Assembly (NCBI GenBank): GCA_002787775.1
Contig: PCUW01000054.1
Span: forward strand, 67,099 to 131,098
DNA length: 64,000 bases
Source of the DNA: Bdellovibrionales bacterium CG12_big_fil_rev_8_21_14_0_65_38_15
GTDB lineage: Bacteria; Bdellovibrionota; Bacteriovoracia; Bacteriovoracales; Bacteriovoracaceae
Reading direction: 5' to 3'
The notes beneath the pieces were generated by a model, which ran no database searches, was not told the origin of the DNA, and saw only the letters and a program-made list of their open reading frames with translations. The position numbers and the translations under genes are program-made. This document shows, piece by piece, positions 45,004 to 52,404 of this stretch. Positions within the stretch are counted from its first letter, which is position 1. Each line of letters opens with the position of its first letter.

Positions 45004-45122
45004 ACTCCTATTTTAGACAACTTATGGGTATATAAGCTATCCGTTACATTTTTCCGCTATTTGTGGCATAGTGGCCGCAACTTATCCTTAAAAATTCACT
45101 GACTTAGCAACGGAGCTTTATC

Positions 45123-46136
45123 ATGACAAAAATTAAAATCGGCATTAATGGTATGGGACGAATTGGTCGCACCATTTTTCGTGAAATTTATAATCAAAAT
45201 TTAGCCGATATCGAGATCGTAGCAGTGAACTCTCCGGGTAAACCTGAAGAATACACTCACCTATTAAGATACGATTCTGTTCATGGCCCATTCAAAGCTG
45301 ACGTATCACTCGACGGTCAAACCCTTTCAGTCAATGGTGATAAAATTAAGTTCTACGATTTAAAAGATCCAACTGAAATTGATTGGAACTCTCATGGTGC
45401 TCAAATCGTTATCGATGCAACTGGAGTCTTTAAAGATAAAAAAGGACTTGGCCAACACTTAGGCGGCACAGTTAAAAAAGTTATTATGTGTGCACCAGGA
45501 AAAGATCTTGATGGCACATTCGTCATGGGCATTAACGATGATACTTACGATTCAAATACTCAACACATTATTTCAAATGCGAGCTGTACAACAAACTGCC
45601 TTGCACCTGTAGCTAAAGTTCTTCATGAAGCTTTTGGTATTGAATCTGGTTTCATGACAACTGTTCATGCTTACACAAGTGATCAGCGTCTTCTTGATTC
45701 AAGTCATGATGATATGAGAAGAGCAAGATCAGCGGCAATGTCGATGATTCCTACTACAACTGGTGCAGCTAAAACTGTAGGGGTTGTTATCCCGGAACTA
45801 AAAGGCAAACTTGACGGCTTCTCTGTGCGTGTTCCTACTCCAAACGTTTCTATGGTTGATTTTAACGTCGTTCTTAAAGAGTCAGTCACCATAGAAAAAG
45901 TTAACTTAGCGATGAAAAAAGCTGCTGAAACAAAACTTAAAGGCATTCTTAAGTATACGGAAGAAGAACTTGTTTCGATTGATTACCAAGGAATGAAAGA
46001 GAGCTCATGTTTTGATGCTCCTCTGACAAACGTTATCAACGGGAATATGGTTAAAGTTGTTGCTTGGTATGATAACGAGTGCGGCTTTTCTAACAGAGTG
46101 ATTGATCTTGCTCGCTTTATTGGTGGAAAACTCTAA
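45123..46136 (+). CDS. gap: Glyceraldehyde-3-phosphate dehydrogenase, type I
   Basis: Oxidises glyceraldehyde-3-phosphate to 1,3-bisphosphoglycerate with NAD. N-terminal GMGRIGR nucleotide loop, ASCTTNCLAPVAK with catalytic Cys near residue 155, and WYDNECGFSNRVIDL at the end are standard. The 337-residue length is normal. GGAG lies upstream of ATG 45123. It heads gap-pgk-tpiA-secG; the pgk start overlaps its stop by one base. Confidence 0.98.
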   Translation: MTKIKIGINGMGRIGRTIFREIYNQNLADIEIVAVNSPGKPEEYTHLLRYDSVHGPFKADVSLDGQTLSVNGDKIKFYDLKDPTEIDWNSHGAQIVIDATGVFKDKKGLGQHLGGTVKKVIMCAPGKDLDGTFVMGINDDTYDSNTQHIISNASCTTNCLAPVAKVLHEAFGIESGFMTTVHAYTSDQRLLDSSHDDMRRARSAAMSMIPTTTGAAKTVGVVIPELKGKLDGFSVRVPTPNVSMVDFNVVLKESVTIEKVNLAMKKAAETKLKGILKYTEEELVSIDYQGMKESSCFDAPLTNVINGNMVKVVAWYDNECGFSNRVIDLARFIGGKL

Positions 46137-47323
46137 TGGCGATTCAATATATTAATAATTTTGAATTCGAAGGCAAAAAAGTTATTTGTCGCTTCGACTT
46201 CAATGTTCCTTTAGATAAAGATGGAAAAATCACCGATCCAACTCGAATCGATTCTTCTTTAGAAACGATTCGCTTTATCCTTGAAAAAGGTGCCAGCAAA
46301 TTAGTTTTGATGAGCCATCTTGGTCGTCCTAAAGGTGCGCCGGAGAAAAAGTATTCTCTTGAGCCTGTAGCTTCATATCTTGCTGACAAGCTTGGACAAG
46401 AAGTTGTTTTAACAGAGAGCTGTCTTGATCGCGGTATCAAAACATTAATGTCTCTTCCAGAAACAAAAATTATTCTTTTAGAAAATCTTCGTTTTCATAA
46501 AGAAGAAGAAGCTAATGATCATGAATTTGCTAAACGTCTTGCAAGCTACGGCGATGTTTATGTGAATGATGCTTTTGGTACCGCTCACAGAAAGCACGCT
46601 TCAACTTATGGTATTAATGCCTTCTTCAAAGGCAGAGCACTTGCTGGCTTTCTTTTACAAAAAGAAATTGTTGCCCTTGATAAGATCGTTAACAACCCTG
46701 CCAAACCATTTGTTGCTGTTGTTGGTGGTGCAAAAGTCGCTGACAAGATTAAAATCATCGAAGAGCTTCTTCGCTCTGTTGATTCCCTTCTTATTGGTGG
46801 CGCAATGGCCTACCCATTTCTTAAAGCTAAGGGTATTGAAGTCGGTAAATCACTATGCGGTGATGATGATGTTAAGCTTGCTAAGAATATCCTTTCAAAA
46901 GGTGTTGCCAGTAAGATTAAACTGCCAATGGATCATATCGTAGCTGAGAATCCTGATGCAGCTTCAAACACAACGACTGGTACAAGTATCGATGAAACTA
47001 TGATGGGCCTTGATATTGGTCCAGCAACTCTTGATTCATACTCTTCAATCGTAACTAATGCCTCTACAGTTCTTTGGAACGGTCCAATGGGCTTGTTTGA
47101 AAAAGAAGCTTTCAATAAAGGTACGTTTGGACTTGCAAAAGCCATTGCAAATTCAAAAGCCTTTAGTGTTGTTGGCGGTGGTGATTCAGTTGCTGCCGTT
47201 AATGAAGCTGGCTTGGGTGAAAAAATGAACCACGTTTCAACAGGTGGCGGAGCAAGTCTTGAATACATTGAAAATGGTGGAAGTCTGCCAGGAATTCAAG
47301 CCTTGAAGTTTGGAATTAATTAG
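46136..47323 (+). CDS. pgk: Phosphoglycerate kinase
   Basis: Transfers the phosphate of 1,3-bisphosphoglycerate to ADP. RFDFNVPLD, LVLMSHLGRPKG, ENLRFHKEEEAND and VGGAKVADKI are classical blocks, with the C-terminal GGGDSVAA nucleotide loop. At 395 residues it is a normal single-chain enzyme. It overlaps gap by one base and precedes tpiA by ten bases. Confidence 0.98.
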   Translation: MAIQYINNFEFEGKKVICRFDFNVPLDKDGKITDPTRIDSSLETIRFILEKGASKLVLMSHLGRPKGAPEKKYSLEPVASYLADKLGQEVVLTESCLDRGIKTLMSLPETKIILLENLRFHKEEEANDHEFAKRLASYGDVYVNDAFGTAHRKHASTYGINAFFKGRALAGFLLQKEIVALDKIVNNPAKPFVAVVGGAKVADKIKIIEELLRSVDSLLIGGAMAYPFLKAKGIEVGKSLCGDDDVKLAKNILSKGVASKIKLPMDHIVAENPDAASNTTTGTSIDETMMGLDIGPATLDSYSSIVTNASTVLWNGPMGLFEKEAFNKGTFGLAKAIANSKAFSVVGGGDSVAAVNEAGLGEKMNHVSTGGGASLEYIENGGSLPGIQALKFGIN

Positions 47324-47333
47324 GAGTTAAACA

Positions 47334-48083
47334 ATGCGTACGATCTATATGCTCGGCAATTGGAAGATGAACCAAAGTCTCAGCGATATTAATTCTTTTA
47401 GCGAAGAATTAGCAGTGGCCTGGACTAATATGCCAAAGATTGCTCAATGTGGAATTGCTCCACAAGCGATGCACTTAAGCTTACTTAGAGAAAAACTTCC
47501 AACTGATCTAATGGTTGGTGCGCAAACTTGCTCTGAACATCTAAGTGGAGCCTTTACAGGTGAGCTTTCACCGGAAGCTTTAAGTGAACTTAATATGAGC
47601 TTCACCTTAGTTGGTCACTCTGAACGTCGACACCTTTACGGCGAAACCGACGGGCAGATCAACGCTAAAATCAAAACAGCGTTAACAAAAAATCTTCGAG
47701 TGATTTTCTGTATCGGTGAACAACTTGAGGAGCGCGAAGCTGGTAACACTGAAAGCGTCTTAAAAACTCAAATCACAAACGGCCTTAAAGATATTAAACC
47801 CTCAACTCATATCGTCATTGCTTACGAGCCAGTTTGGGCGATTGGTACAGGTAAAACTGCGACACCAGAAATGGCACAAGAAACCCACGCTTATGTGCGC
47901 AGTGTCTTAAAAGAGATCGGTTTTGACGCAGACTCAACTTCTATCCTTTATGGTGGAAGTGTTAAGCCAGATAACGTCGAAGGACTGCTTAAGTGTAAGG
48001 ATATCGATGGTGGCTTAGTTGGTGGAGCAAGTCTTAAGGCCAAGGATTTTTTAGCTCTGTGTTACGCAGCAAACAATGCTTAA
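47334..48083 (+). CDS. tpiA: Triosephosphate isomerase
   Basis: Interconverts dihydroxyacetone phosphate and glyceraldehyde-3-phosphate. MLGNWKMNQS holds the catalytic lysine, LVGHSERR the catalytic His, IAYEPVWAIGTGKTATPE the catalytic Glu and flexible loop, and YGGSVKPDNV the phosphate-binding region. Full-length at 249 residues, in the middle of the glycolytic operon. Confidence 0.98.
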   Translation: MRTIYMLGNWKMNQSLSDINSFSEELAVAWTNMPKIAQCGIAPQAMHLSLLREKLPTDLMVGAQTCSEHLSGAFTGELSPEALSELNMSFTLVGHSERRHLYGETDGQINAKIKTALTKNLRVIFCIGEQLEEREAGNTESVLKTQITNGLKDIKPSTHIVIAYEPVWAIGTGKTATPEMAQETHAYVRSVLKEIGFDADSTSILYGGSVKPDNVEGLLKCKDIDGGLVGGASLKAKDFLALCYAANNA

Positions 48084-48151
48084 CTAGATAGTTGTCACCC
48101 CTAGCGTTATCTAGTACTTATAATGCTTCAAATGTTTTTTTAGGATGGTTC

Positions 48152-48514
48152 ATGAGCACTACATTAATGATTTTCCAAGCGGTTGTTTCAGTTCTTCTTA
48201 TCGTTGTTGTTCTTCTTCAGTTTGGTAAAGGTGCTGAAGCTGGAATTATGGGCGGCGGAGCATCTGACGCTGTATTTTCTGGCTCACAAAAAGGAAATAT
48301 CATGACTAAAATCACTGCGGTTTTAGCCATTCTTTTTCTTGGTAACTCAATTCTCTTAGCAAAAATTCAAACTTCTAAAGGTGATTCTTCTCTTTTAGAT
48401 TCTGAAGCTCCAGTTGCTCGCCCACTTAATAGTGATGCCGATCAAGCAGAGACTCCAGTTTCTGTTGAGCCTGCGAATCAAGTTCAAGAAGGCAAAGTAC
48501 CTGCTAAAAACTAA
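48152..48514 (+). CDS. secG: Preprotein translocase subunit SecG
   Basis: SecG helps the SecYEG channel in protein export. Two membrane helices with the conserved loop between them, LLQFGKGAEAGIMGGGASDAVFS, are diagnostic. The start is set at ATG 48152, after AGGATGG, instead of a further upstream in-frame codon (48092) that would give a hydrophilic leader. A Ser/Ala/Glu-rich tail of about 45 residues follows. Placement after tpiA is common in bacteria. Confidence 0.95.
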   Translation: MSTTLMIFQAVVSVLLIVVVLLQFGKGAEAGIMGGGASDAVFSGSQKGNIMTKITAVLAILFLGNSILLAKIQTSKGDSSLLDSEAPVARPLNSDADQAETPVSVEPANQVQEGKVPAKN

Positions 48515-48529
48515 TTAGGAGCGTTCCCT

Positions 48530-49687
48530 GTGAGCGACGTCTTAAGACCTGAAGCGGTGGAATTTATCCGTAAGGAATTCCACCATCTCGATACGACTTA
48601 TTTCAACACGGCTTATTTTGGCCCTTCCCCCTATAGTGCCAAACAAAAAGTTTCTCGTGCTCTTCAAAAAGAACTTGATCCTTCTTTTCATAGCTATGCC
48701 AACTGGATTGGTATACCTGAAAGACTAAGACTTGATCTGGCCGGACTGGTAGGTTGCTCGGAAGACCAGATCTTTCACTCAACGAGTTCTTCTGATGTTT
48801 TTAATATTGTTGCAAACGGCTACCCTTTTAAATCAGGTGATGTCGTTTGTTCTATCGATAAAGATTATCCTTCAAACGTTCTGCCTTGGATGAGAGCAGT
48901 TGAAACAAGAGGGATTAATTTTAAACTGCTTGAACTTGGAAAAGAAATTGTTCCAACGGCTAAGTGGCTTGCACAAGTTCTTCCTAAAGAATGTAAAATC
49001 TTTGATTGCTCGTGGATTAGTTTTGATACAGGGAAGCGAATTAATATTATTGAAATTGGAAAACTGTGTCGCGAGCGTGGCATTCTTTTTTTATTAGATG
49101 CGACTCAAGCTTTTGGCGGTATGCCGATTACTACAGAAGAGCTCTCTTATGTTGATATCATGGCGTGCTCATCTTATAAGTGGATGCTTGGTCCTTACGG
49201 CCATGCTTTTGGTTATCTTTCAAAAGAAGCGATTGATCTAATTCAACATACTTCAGGAAACTGGATTGTGAGCCCAAACTCAAAGGTTGTTTATAATCTT
49301 CTTGATTACACTACTGAGACTCTGCCAGGGGCTAGAAAGTTTGATCGTGGGCAAGCGCCTAATATGCTTACCAATAGTGCTTTAGAAGCTGGTGTTGAGT
49401 TCTTACAAGAAGTCGGTCTTGATAATGTTAAAGAGCATAACGAATCACTTCGAAACCGCTTTTTAGAAAACTACCCTAAAAAGAAATTTCAACTCATTAC
49501 ACCAACTGATCATATGGGAAATATTCTTGCTCTAAAAGCAGTTGCTGCTGATCCGATCGATCTTGAGCGTGAATTAAAATATAGAAATATTGATGTGAGT
49601 GTTAGGCAAGGTAATGTCCGCCTATCTTTTCATATCTTCAACACACCAGCACAAGTTGATAAACTTGTTGAGGGCTTAGATCTTTAA
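48530..49687 (+). CDS. Class V PLP-dependent aminotransferase/cysteine-desulfurase-like enzyme
   Basis: PLP fold type I: TTYFNTAYFGPSP at the start, FHSTSSSDVFNIVANG, FLLDATQAFGGMP with the PLP-binding Asp, and CSSYKWMLGPYGHAFG with the Schiff-base lysine. The family includes cysteine desulfurases, kynureninases and isopenicillin epimerases; the substrate cannot be given. GTG start at 48530 with TTAGGAG. Likely in the same operon as secG, 15 bases after its stop. Its stop overlaps the convergent gene (TTAA). Confidence 0.9.
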   Translation: MSDVLRPEAVEFIRKEFHHLDTTYFNTAYFGPSPYSAKQKVSRALQKELDPSFHSYANWIGIPERLRLDLAGLVGCSEDQIFHSTSSSDVFNIVANGYPFKSGDVVCSIDKDYPSNVLPWMRAVETRGINFKLLELGKEIVPTAKWLAQVLPKECKIFDCSWISFDTGKRINIIEIGKLCRERGILFLLDATQAFGGMPITTEELSYVDIMACSSYKWMLGPYGHAFGYLSKEAIDLIQHTSGNWIVSPNSKVVYNLLDYTTETLPGARKFDRGQAPNMLTNSALEAGVEFLQEVGLDNVKEHNESLRNRFLENYPKKKFQLITPTDHMGNILALKAVAADPIDLERELKYRNIDVSVRQGNVRLSFHIFNTPAQVDKLVEGLDL

Positions 49688-50865
49688 GCTGCTTTTTTCT
49701 TATTTTTCTTTTTTGATTTATCTTGAGTTTTGACTTTACCAAAGTCTGCTTGCTCTTTAGCAAACAGATCATTGCGTTTGACTTCAGCCTTAACCGCTTG
49801 AAAGGGAAGGACGTCATGGGGCTGACATGGATCAAAGTCTACTGGTAACTCACGATTAGTTTTGCCGAGAAATTTCAGTTTATTAACGTTCTCACTGAAG
49901 ATTTCAAAAAGTTCAGGATCAATTTTTTTACCAACAGATCTCGCCATCACCGCAAGTGCATCTTCCACTTTTAAGGCTTCGTGATAACTTCTTTTAGTTG
50001 TAATAGCGTCAAAGAAATCAGCAATCGCTGTCACTCTGGCTAGCTCATGAATATCCACACCCTCTAAACCTTGAGGATAACCTGTGCCATTAAAGTTTTC
50101 ATGGTGTTCATAAACAATACGACGAATAACTTCAAAGTCCACACCTTCACAAGCGCAGTGACTTTCTTGTATAAGAGAATTGCCATAACCAGGATGTTTT
50201 TTGATGACTAAAAAATCTTCATCAGAAAGTTTACCAGGGTTATTAATAATAGCAGTTGGAATTTTAATTTTTCCAAGATCATGAAGAAGTCCACCAAGAC
50301 CTGCCATCACAATTTCATTTCTAGGCGCTTTCGGCTTCCATGCTTTATATAGTGAGATACAATACATCGAAACATTGATGGAGTGATCATAAGTATAGAA
50401 ATCATGAAAACTTAAATCTGCTATTAGTTTTTGAACTTTCGAAATATCATAGTCTTCAAGCACATCAATCATGCTCTCTACTGATTCGCGACAACCATCA
50501 ATACTCTCCGCTAAGATTTCAGTGGTATATTCTTTATCGGGAGAAAAGAGTCCATTCAAATAATGAATGGCTGAATCTTTAATGACCTTTGTTTTTTCAA
50601 CATCATCAAGCAAATCATTTTTGGCCAAACTTCTAAGATAGGAATCTCGTTGAGATTCATGAACATAGAGTTGGTGATATTTCTTTTTAAATTCTTTTAG
50701 ATCTTCATTAGATAAAAGTCCGCCTAGCGGAAAAATTCGTACAAATTTTTCTCTTTGAGCGAGAGCCGATGAATTAATATACAAATCATAAGGAATCGGT
50801 AGATCCCTTAAAATTAATTCAAAGCCGACAGAAAAAAAGTTTTGTGTTGTTTGCATTTCACCCAA
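49684..50865 (-). CDS. HD-GYP domain protein (predicted cyclic-di-GMP phosphodiesterase)
   Basis: Residues about 150-340 form an HD-GYP domain with GGLLHDLGKIKIP (HD), KKHPGYG, HHENFNGTGYPQGLEG (GYP) and ITTKRSYHEAL. HD-GYP proteins hydrolyse cyclic-di-GMP, the second messenger for surface versus motile states. The N-terminal 120 residues resemble no receiver domain I can name. The tail is a Lys-rich stretch (KKKNKKKAA). Start codon is TTG 50865 or ATG 50856. Convergent with the aminotransferase. Confidence 0.92.
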   Translation of the reverse strand: MGEMQTTQNFFSVGFELILRDLPIPYDLYINSSALAQREKFVRIFPLGGLLSNEDLKEFKKKYHQLYVHESQRDSYLRSLAKNDLLDDVEKTKVIKDSAIHYLNGLFSPDKEYTTEILAESIDGCRESVESMIDVLEDYDISKVQKLIADLSFHDFYTYDHSINVSMYCISLYKAWKPKAPRNEIVMAGLGGLLHDLGKIKIPTAIINNPGKLSDEDFLVIKKHPGYGNSLIQESHCACEGVDFEVIRRIVYEHHENFNGTGYPQGLEGVDIHELARVTAIADFFDAITTKRSYHEALKVEDALAVMARSVGKKIDPELFEIFSENVNKLKFLGKTNRELPVDFDPCQPHDVLPFQAVKAEVKRNDLFAKEQADFGKVKTQDKSKKKNKKKAA

Positions 50866-50935
50866 TGGTTAAAACCTACAAACTTATCGGATTTTCTTTA
50901 ACTTATTTGAGAGTTTCAAACTGCTAATTTTAGAC

Positions 50936-50963
50936 AAAAAAGCCCTCTAAACAAGAGGGCTTT
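50936..50963 (-). terminator. Intrinsic terminator of ssb
   Basis: On the minus strand AAAGCCCTCT and AGAGGGCTTT form a 10-bp stem around a five-base loop, followed by TTTTTT. It lies 28 bases after the ssb stop. Confidence 0.9.
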
Positions 50964-50990
50964 GATTACTTGAGTAATTTAATTAAAGGT

Positions 50991-51458
50991 CTAGAATGGG
51001 ATATCATCAGCAGTGAAGTTAGTATCTGTTGGGATATCATAATCACTAGCTTGGTAATTATTTGGGCCATCATTATCATTTTGATTGCTCATATTATTAC
51101 TTCTTGGCTGTGAGTCCCCTCTTTCAGCAGATGGGCCACCAACAAACTGAACAGACTTAGCGTTGATTTCAGTTGTGTAGCGTTTTTGACCTTGCTTATC
51201 GTCCCATGAACGAGTTTGAAGAGTACCTTCGATAAAAGCCTGACGACCTTTTGCTAGGTATTGATTACAAAGTTCACCTAGTTTTCCCCAAACAACAATT
51301 CTATGCCATTCAGTACGTTCTTGTTTTTGACCGCTTTTGTCTGACCAGCTTTCAGTCGTAGCAATAGAAAAGTTACAAACTGAAGTACCAGATGGTGTGT
51401 ACTTAAGTTCAGGATCTTGTCCAAGACGACCTAGTAAAATGACTTTGTTAACACTCAT
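50991..51458 (-). CDS. ssb: Single-stranded DNA-binding protein
   Basis: The start is set to ATG 51458, with CGAGGAG upstream and a product starting [18 protein letters not shown]; an ORF start at 51503 would add 15 odd residues. OB-fold residues: [48 protein letters not shown] flexible Asn/Asp-rich linker leads to the acidic tip DDIPF that recruits replication and repair proteins. 155 residues, normal. Confidence 0.97.
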   Translation of the reverse strand: MSVNKVILLGRLGQDPELKYTPSGTSVCNFSIATTESWSDKSGQKQERTEWHRIVVWGKLGELCNQYLAKGRQAFIEGTLQTRSWDDKQGQKRYTTEINAKSVQFVGGPSAERGDSQPRSNNMSNQNDNDGPNNYQASDYDIPTDTNFTADDIPF

Positions 51459-51632
51459 GAAATCTCCTCGTATAAGTTGCTTAGCGTTACGCCATGCACA
51501 CAAACAGTAAAGTTAAACTGGAGCTTTACTTTACCGATTGACCGACCTTTTTAATATAAAAAAAATCAGACATGACATGACTTTTACTAAGCAAAAAGGA
51601 GGCTTAAAACACTTGAATATAAGTGATTGAAA

Positions 51633-52034
51633 TTAGAGATTAGGTTGTTGAGCTTCTGGCGTTTTGTCCGTAGGAGAATTCTTTTTTTGCCAGAATTCAT
51701 CTACTAAGCGGCGTGCAACTTTTACATCACGCTTATACCATGACGCATCAAAACCACAGTAGGGACACTCAATTTCTGAACGAAAAACCAGCCTTCTGGC
51801 GATTTCATAGGCTGCCCAATAAAGAACGCCAAAAACGACACTTCTAAAGCCAAAATAATCATAAAGAGCAAAAGTTGTAACGCCGGTTAGGACTGCAATT
51901 TGTATATATTGCTTATAGGACATTCGATGAGAAGAGGTGAGATATCTTTCACTGGCACATAAAGGACAATGAAACTTTTTAGTCGCATTCTTAAAACGAA
52001 ATGGTCTAGTTTCTAAAGGCCTAATTTTTGGCAT
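51633..52034 (-). CDS. Small zinc-ribbon membrane protein, unknown function
   Basis: Start at ATG 52034 with GGGAG at good distance, giving 134 residues. Two Cys pairs, KFHCPLCASE and IECPYCGFDAS, bracket two membrane helices (YIQIAVLTGVTTFALYDYF and SVVFGVLYWAAYEIA-like). This looks like a zinc ribbon with membrane anchor. The C-terminus is charged. Its 5' leader is GC-rich and structured (see 52035-52203). No family recognised. Confidence 0.7.
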   Translation of the reverse strand: MPKIRPLETRPFRFKNATKKFHCPLCASERYLTSSHRMSYKQYIQIAVLTGVTTFALYDYFGFRSVVFGVLYWAAYEIARRLVFRSEIECPYCGFDASWYKRDVKVARRLVDEFWQKKNSPTDKTPEAQQPNL

Positions 52035-52203
52035 TAACATCTCCCTACTCTTTCTATCATACACCCGCAGGGGCGGGACCCTCTAGCCTGCAAACTTATC
52101 CCTTCTTGAGGATAAAAAAGAACCCGGGGGAACCCGCGCCCCCCCAGGTTTTAAGGCGTGCACATCCGTGGCATCCCCATATTAATTAGGGAAGAAAAAA
52201 GGT
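52035..52203. other. GC-rich structured intergenic region
   Basis: Much richer in G and C than its surroundings. A hairpin at 52121-52150 pairs AACC-GGGGG with CCCCC-GGTT; on the minus strand it is followed by TTCTTTTTTAT, a good terminator tail, so it could attenuate transcription into the zinc-ribbon gene. On the plus strand TTTT follows. A second stem, GCAGG with CCTGC, lies at 52067-52091. No gene was seen here. Confidence 0.5.
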
Positions 52204-52404
52204 GTGGCAATCGAGGGACTGATCGAAACTGACGTTCCACATCTCGAGACCGATCATTTCCCGAGAACATTAGATATAAATACAATTCTCATACCAAAGC
52301 GCCCCTACCGTTGCCCCGACAGTAACCGCCCGATTTTTAACAAGAATAGTCGAGATTCATTGACGGTACTGACTGACCCCAGTAGCATTGAGGCACTGAT
52401 ATGA
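52204..52404 (+). CDS. Possible small leader ORF, 66 aa, coupled to the TadG-like gene
   Basis: GTG 52204 is preceded by GGGAAGAAAAAAGG. The frame ends in ATATGA, whose ATGA overlaps the start of the next gene, the usual mark of translational coupling. The product is hydrophilic (LETDHFPRTLDIN, KRPYRCPDSNRP) and unlike anything I know. Codon use is richer in C and G than in neighbouring genes. It may be a real small protein, a leader peptide, or chance. Confidence 0.35.
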   Translation: MAIEGLIETDVPHLETDHFPRTLDINTILIPKRPYRCPDSNRPIFNKNSRDSLTVLTDPSSIEALI

